Assembly (NCBI RefSeq): GCF_036417845.1
Contig: NC_089982.1
Span: 42,371,684 to 42,435,683, forward strand
From: Apteryx mantelli
Taxonomy: Eukaryota; Chordata; Aves; Apterygiformes; Apterygidae
Length of the DNA: 64,000 bases
Direction of reading: 5' to 3'
Position numbers and translations under genes: made by a program. This document shows, piece after piece, positions 61,789-64,000 of this stretch (positions are counted from its first letter, which is position 1; the number at the start of each line of letters is the position of its first letter). The notes under the pieces were generated by a model. It had not been told where the DNA came from, did not search any database, and saw only the letters and a list, made by a program, of their open reading frames with translations.

Positions 61789-61810
61789 TGCTGAACAATA
61801 TTGTTCAGCA
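61789..61810. repeat. 22-base perfect palindrome
   Basis: TGCTGAACAAT and its exact reverse complement abut with no spacer. It could form a cruciform or be a dimeric protein site; no known motif was identified. Confidence 0.9.
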
Positions 61811-64000
61811 CCTTTGAAAATGAGCATGAACATGTTATAGAATGGTTTGAAATCTCAGTCACTTAAGCAGGTTTATTTTCTAGCACAGTAAAACCAAAAT
61901 CATAAGTGGCAAACATATCCTGCTATTTAAAAAATGAAACTAACAGAAGCAATTACAGCTCCGACTTGTTGATTTAACGAACTTCTTTTAAATTTCTCCC
62001 CTTTGGTCTTACTTAGTTACGTTAGCCCTTATTTTAAAGGAAGAGGTATATTTCCTAGTAGGGTCTGTTGAAAATTCCTCTCTTCCTATAAGCTTAGAAG
62101 CATTGGTAACTAAGCTTTGAACTATCACTCACGTTACAGGTTGCAAAAGTCTTTTTATTGCAGCAATGCAATTTTTTTGATTTATGATTCTCTCCAAACT
62201 TTTCAGGATGCCTCTTTCTAGGCATTATCACTTTATTAACAAAGACGTTATCTAGTTCCCAGAAAAACGTACGCTACTCCTTGAGTCAACAGCTTAGGCA
62301 ATTGAAAACAAGGATGTGCTAGTCTGTATGCAAAAGGTGCAGAGCCCTGAAACCAGCAGTTCTTGAGTGTCTGGAAGCAGCTAGATGCAAATGTAGCCTC
62401 AAGAAAGGTGAAGCACAAAAAATGCATCTTCTTTGTTACCAGATTTTGTAGTATTTTAGTTATAATGATAGTCAATATCAGTATTCAGAGGACATCCTTT
62501 AGACTTTCTATTCTAAAGGCAGCGTATAATCCACATATCCCTCTATCTGTAGGACTTAAAGCTTCAAAATATTTTTACATACTAAACAACTGTCAATCAT
62601 TTAGCATTCTTGCTATTCTCCCACAAGTGCTTAGGTATGTGAGCGCACAGACTCACACCATTCTTTGGTCTGATGAACTATAAAGGACATAGACTGAATA
62701 AACTCCCATCTGTGAGGGTATCACTGTTATATTTGAACTCTACTCTGCTGTGTTCAGTATTTATTTATTCCAGCCCTAAGAAAGAGAGAAACCTAAATGC
62801 CACAGAGCAGAAGAGCTGTACACAGAATATGGAAATGACTAAGCCAAAATGACAGTGAAACTGTGACAACACATCATCATGAAAAATAGGAGACACCATA
62901 TTTTTATGAAATGTAAAGAACTTCAGACTGCAGCAAAAAGTAATTCTGTATCAGTGCAGAAATAAAGTCTGCTTCACTGGGTTCTTTTTAGGACAAAGAC
63001 CTGAAATACGCTATTGAGTGCCACAATGAAAAAAAAAAGTCATATAAAAATTTGCTGGAGTATGTATGGAGTAGCTATGTTACAGATTATCATGATTCTT
63101 GTTAAAAAATGAACATTAAACATATGTCATAACTTGAATACTTTGTTCAGTGGGAAGAAATCAAAGCTGCTTCAGCTATATGACAGTGAATGTCATACAA
63201 TAGGACTGAAATTAGTAAGTAGACACTATCAGCTGTTTATCTGCAGAACTGACACCAGCACAAGGTATGCTGGTATAAACACAAAATTTATCGTACATAA
63301 CCCTTTTCAAATATTTATGCAATTTTGTCTACACACATGCTGATGTGACATGTATAGGTATAGTTAGCACAAGCTATTGGTAGGAATTGCAATTGGCAAA
63401 ATAGAATCTACACAGAAAATTACATCAGATTTTTGTATGCATTCTCTTTTATTAGAACACTAGTTTAAAACAGATCAAGAAATTAAAACTGCATTATTCT
63501 GTACTGGTTGTCCACACAATTTTTAATACAATTTTATTTAGAAGTTCAAATTTCAGGCAAATTTAGATGAATCCTGCTTTCATGCACTTTGTTAGGGTTA
63601 TTGTAAATAAAGAATAAATTCTATGGGCAACCAGAAAGTATTATCTGGACAAAGAAACTAAGCATTTACATCTAAGAGAAAAGAAAGCAGCAATAATTTT
63701 TATGCCACTGTGTTAGTTCTAGCTTTTGCCTTCCTCTGTTTTACATTTTGATGAACAAAATATTTTTCTACTAACTTGTTTACTTTGTACTGTTGTTTTT
63801 TTGCAGTAATAGAATCATAATGAGAGTTAAGTGCCAGGTTAGTCTTCACCTTTGATATTAATGATTCTGTTTATGAGCAAGAGGCATCATTTAGATGACT
63901 AAGATAACATTCACACTCAAATTTTAATGCTAGTTTTGTATACACGATATTATTCACTGTAACAGTGCTTTTGAAGACTGGCATTTTACACTTTACAAGA

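Larger units (their letters stand above)
56600..64000 (-). other. MARCHF1 upstream intron of longer isoforms
   Basis: The 5' exons of the longer isoforms were not found, so this is taken as the start of a very long intron (the human gene is hundreds of kilobases). It contains a GC-richer patch (57990-58430), (TTTG)n (58747-58765), an old CR1 relic (59325-59520) and a 22-base palindrome (61789-61810). No coding exon recognised. Confidence 0.65.

Noticed and set aside
1-64000. CRISPR arrays, prophage, toxin-antitoxin or other bacterial systems
   Set aside because: Spliced vertebrate genes, CR1 elements and eukaryotic composition throughout; no regularly spaced direct repeats or operon structure.
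56600-64000. Search for the 5' exon of the longer MARCHF1 isoform (human start MLGWCEAIARN)
   Set aside because: Not recognised on the minus strand here, so it presumably lies beyond the window.

Overview
This is a vertebrate, probably avian, genomic window: intron-rich, AT-rich DNA with two convergently transcribed protein-coding genes. It contains CR1 LINE fragments (typical of birds, turtles and crocodilians), microsatellites, and no bacterial-type gene density. I found no phage, CRISPR array, operon or bacterial mobile element. The bird assignment is inferred from the CR1 sequences, the sparse repeats and the protein similarity; a turtle or crocodilian is not excluded.

Layout. Positions 1-847 are a 5'-truncated CR1 retrotransposon on the minus strand, cut by the window edge. 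From 1389 to 10485 (plus) are the last four coding exons of TMA16, a 60S ribosome biogenesis factor; a polyadenylation signal follows at 10564. About 10 kb of tail-to-tail intergenic and 3'UTR sequence follows. From 56318 down to 21347 (minus) lies MARCHF1, the membrane RING-CH E3 ubiquitin ligase that removes MHC class II and CD86 from the surface of antigen-presenting cells. The complete short isoform is present: four exons, 822 coding bases, 273 residues. A 750-base in-frame cassette exon (55100-55849) lies inside its first intron. From 56.6 to 64 kb is the upstream intron of the longer MARCHF1 transcripts, with one old CR1 fragment and no exon that I recognise.

The TMA16-MARCHF1 tail-to-tail order matches human 4q32, so this is a conserved locus. 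No new biological system was found. The most interesting points concern MARCHF1 architecture. Exon 56128-56318 seems to serve both as an internal exon and as the first exon of a short transcript, with an octamer-like plus TATA element about 210 bases upstream of the ATG. The cassette exon ends in a cysteine that can replace the first zinc ligand of the RING-CH finger. A TC-repeat upstream of the cassette acceptor suggests PTB-type splicing control. A 90-97 bp sequence occurs twice in one intron, and a tRNA-like SINE relic was also found.
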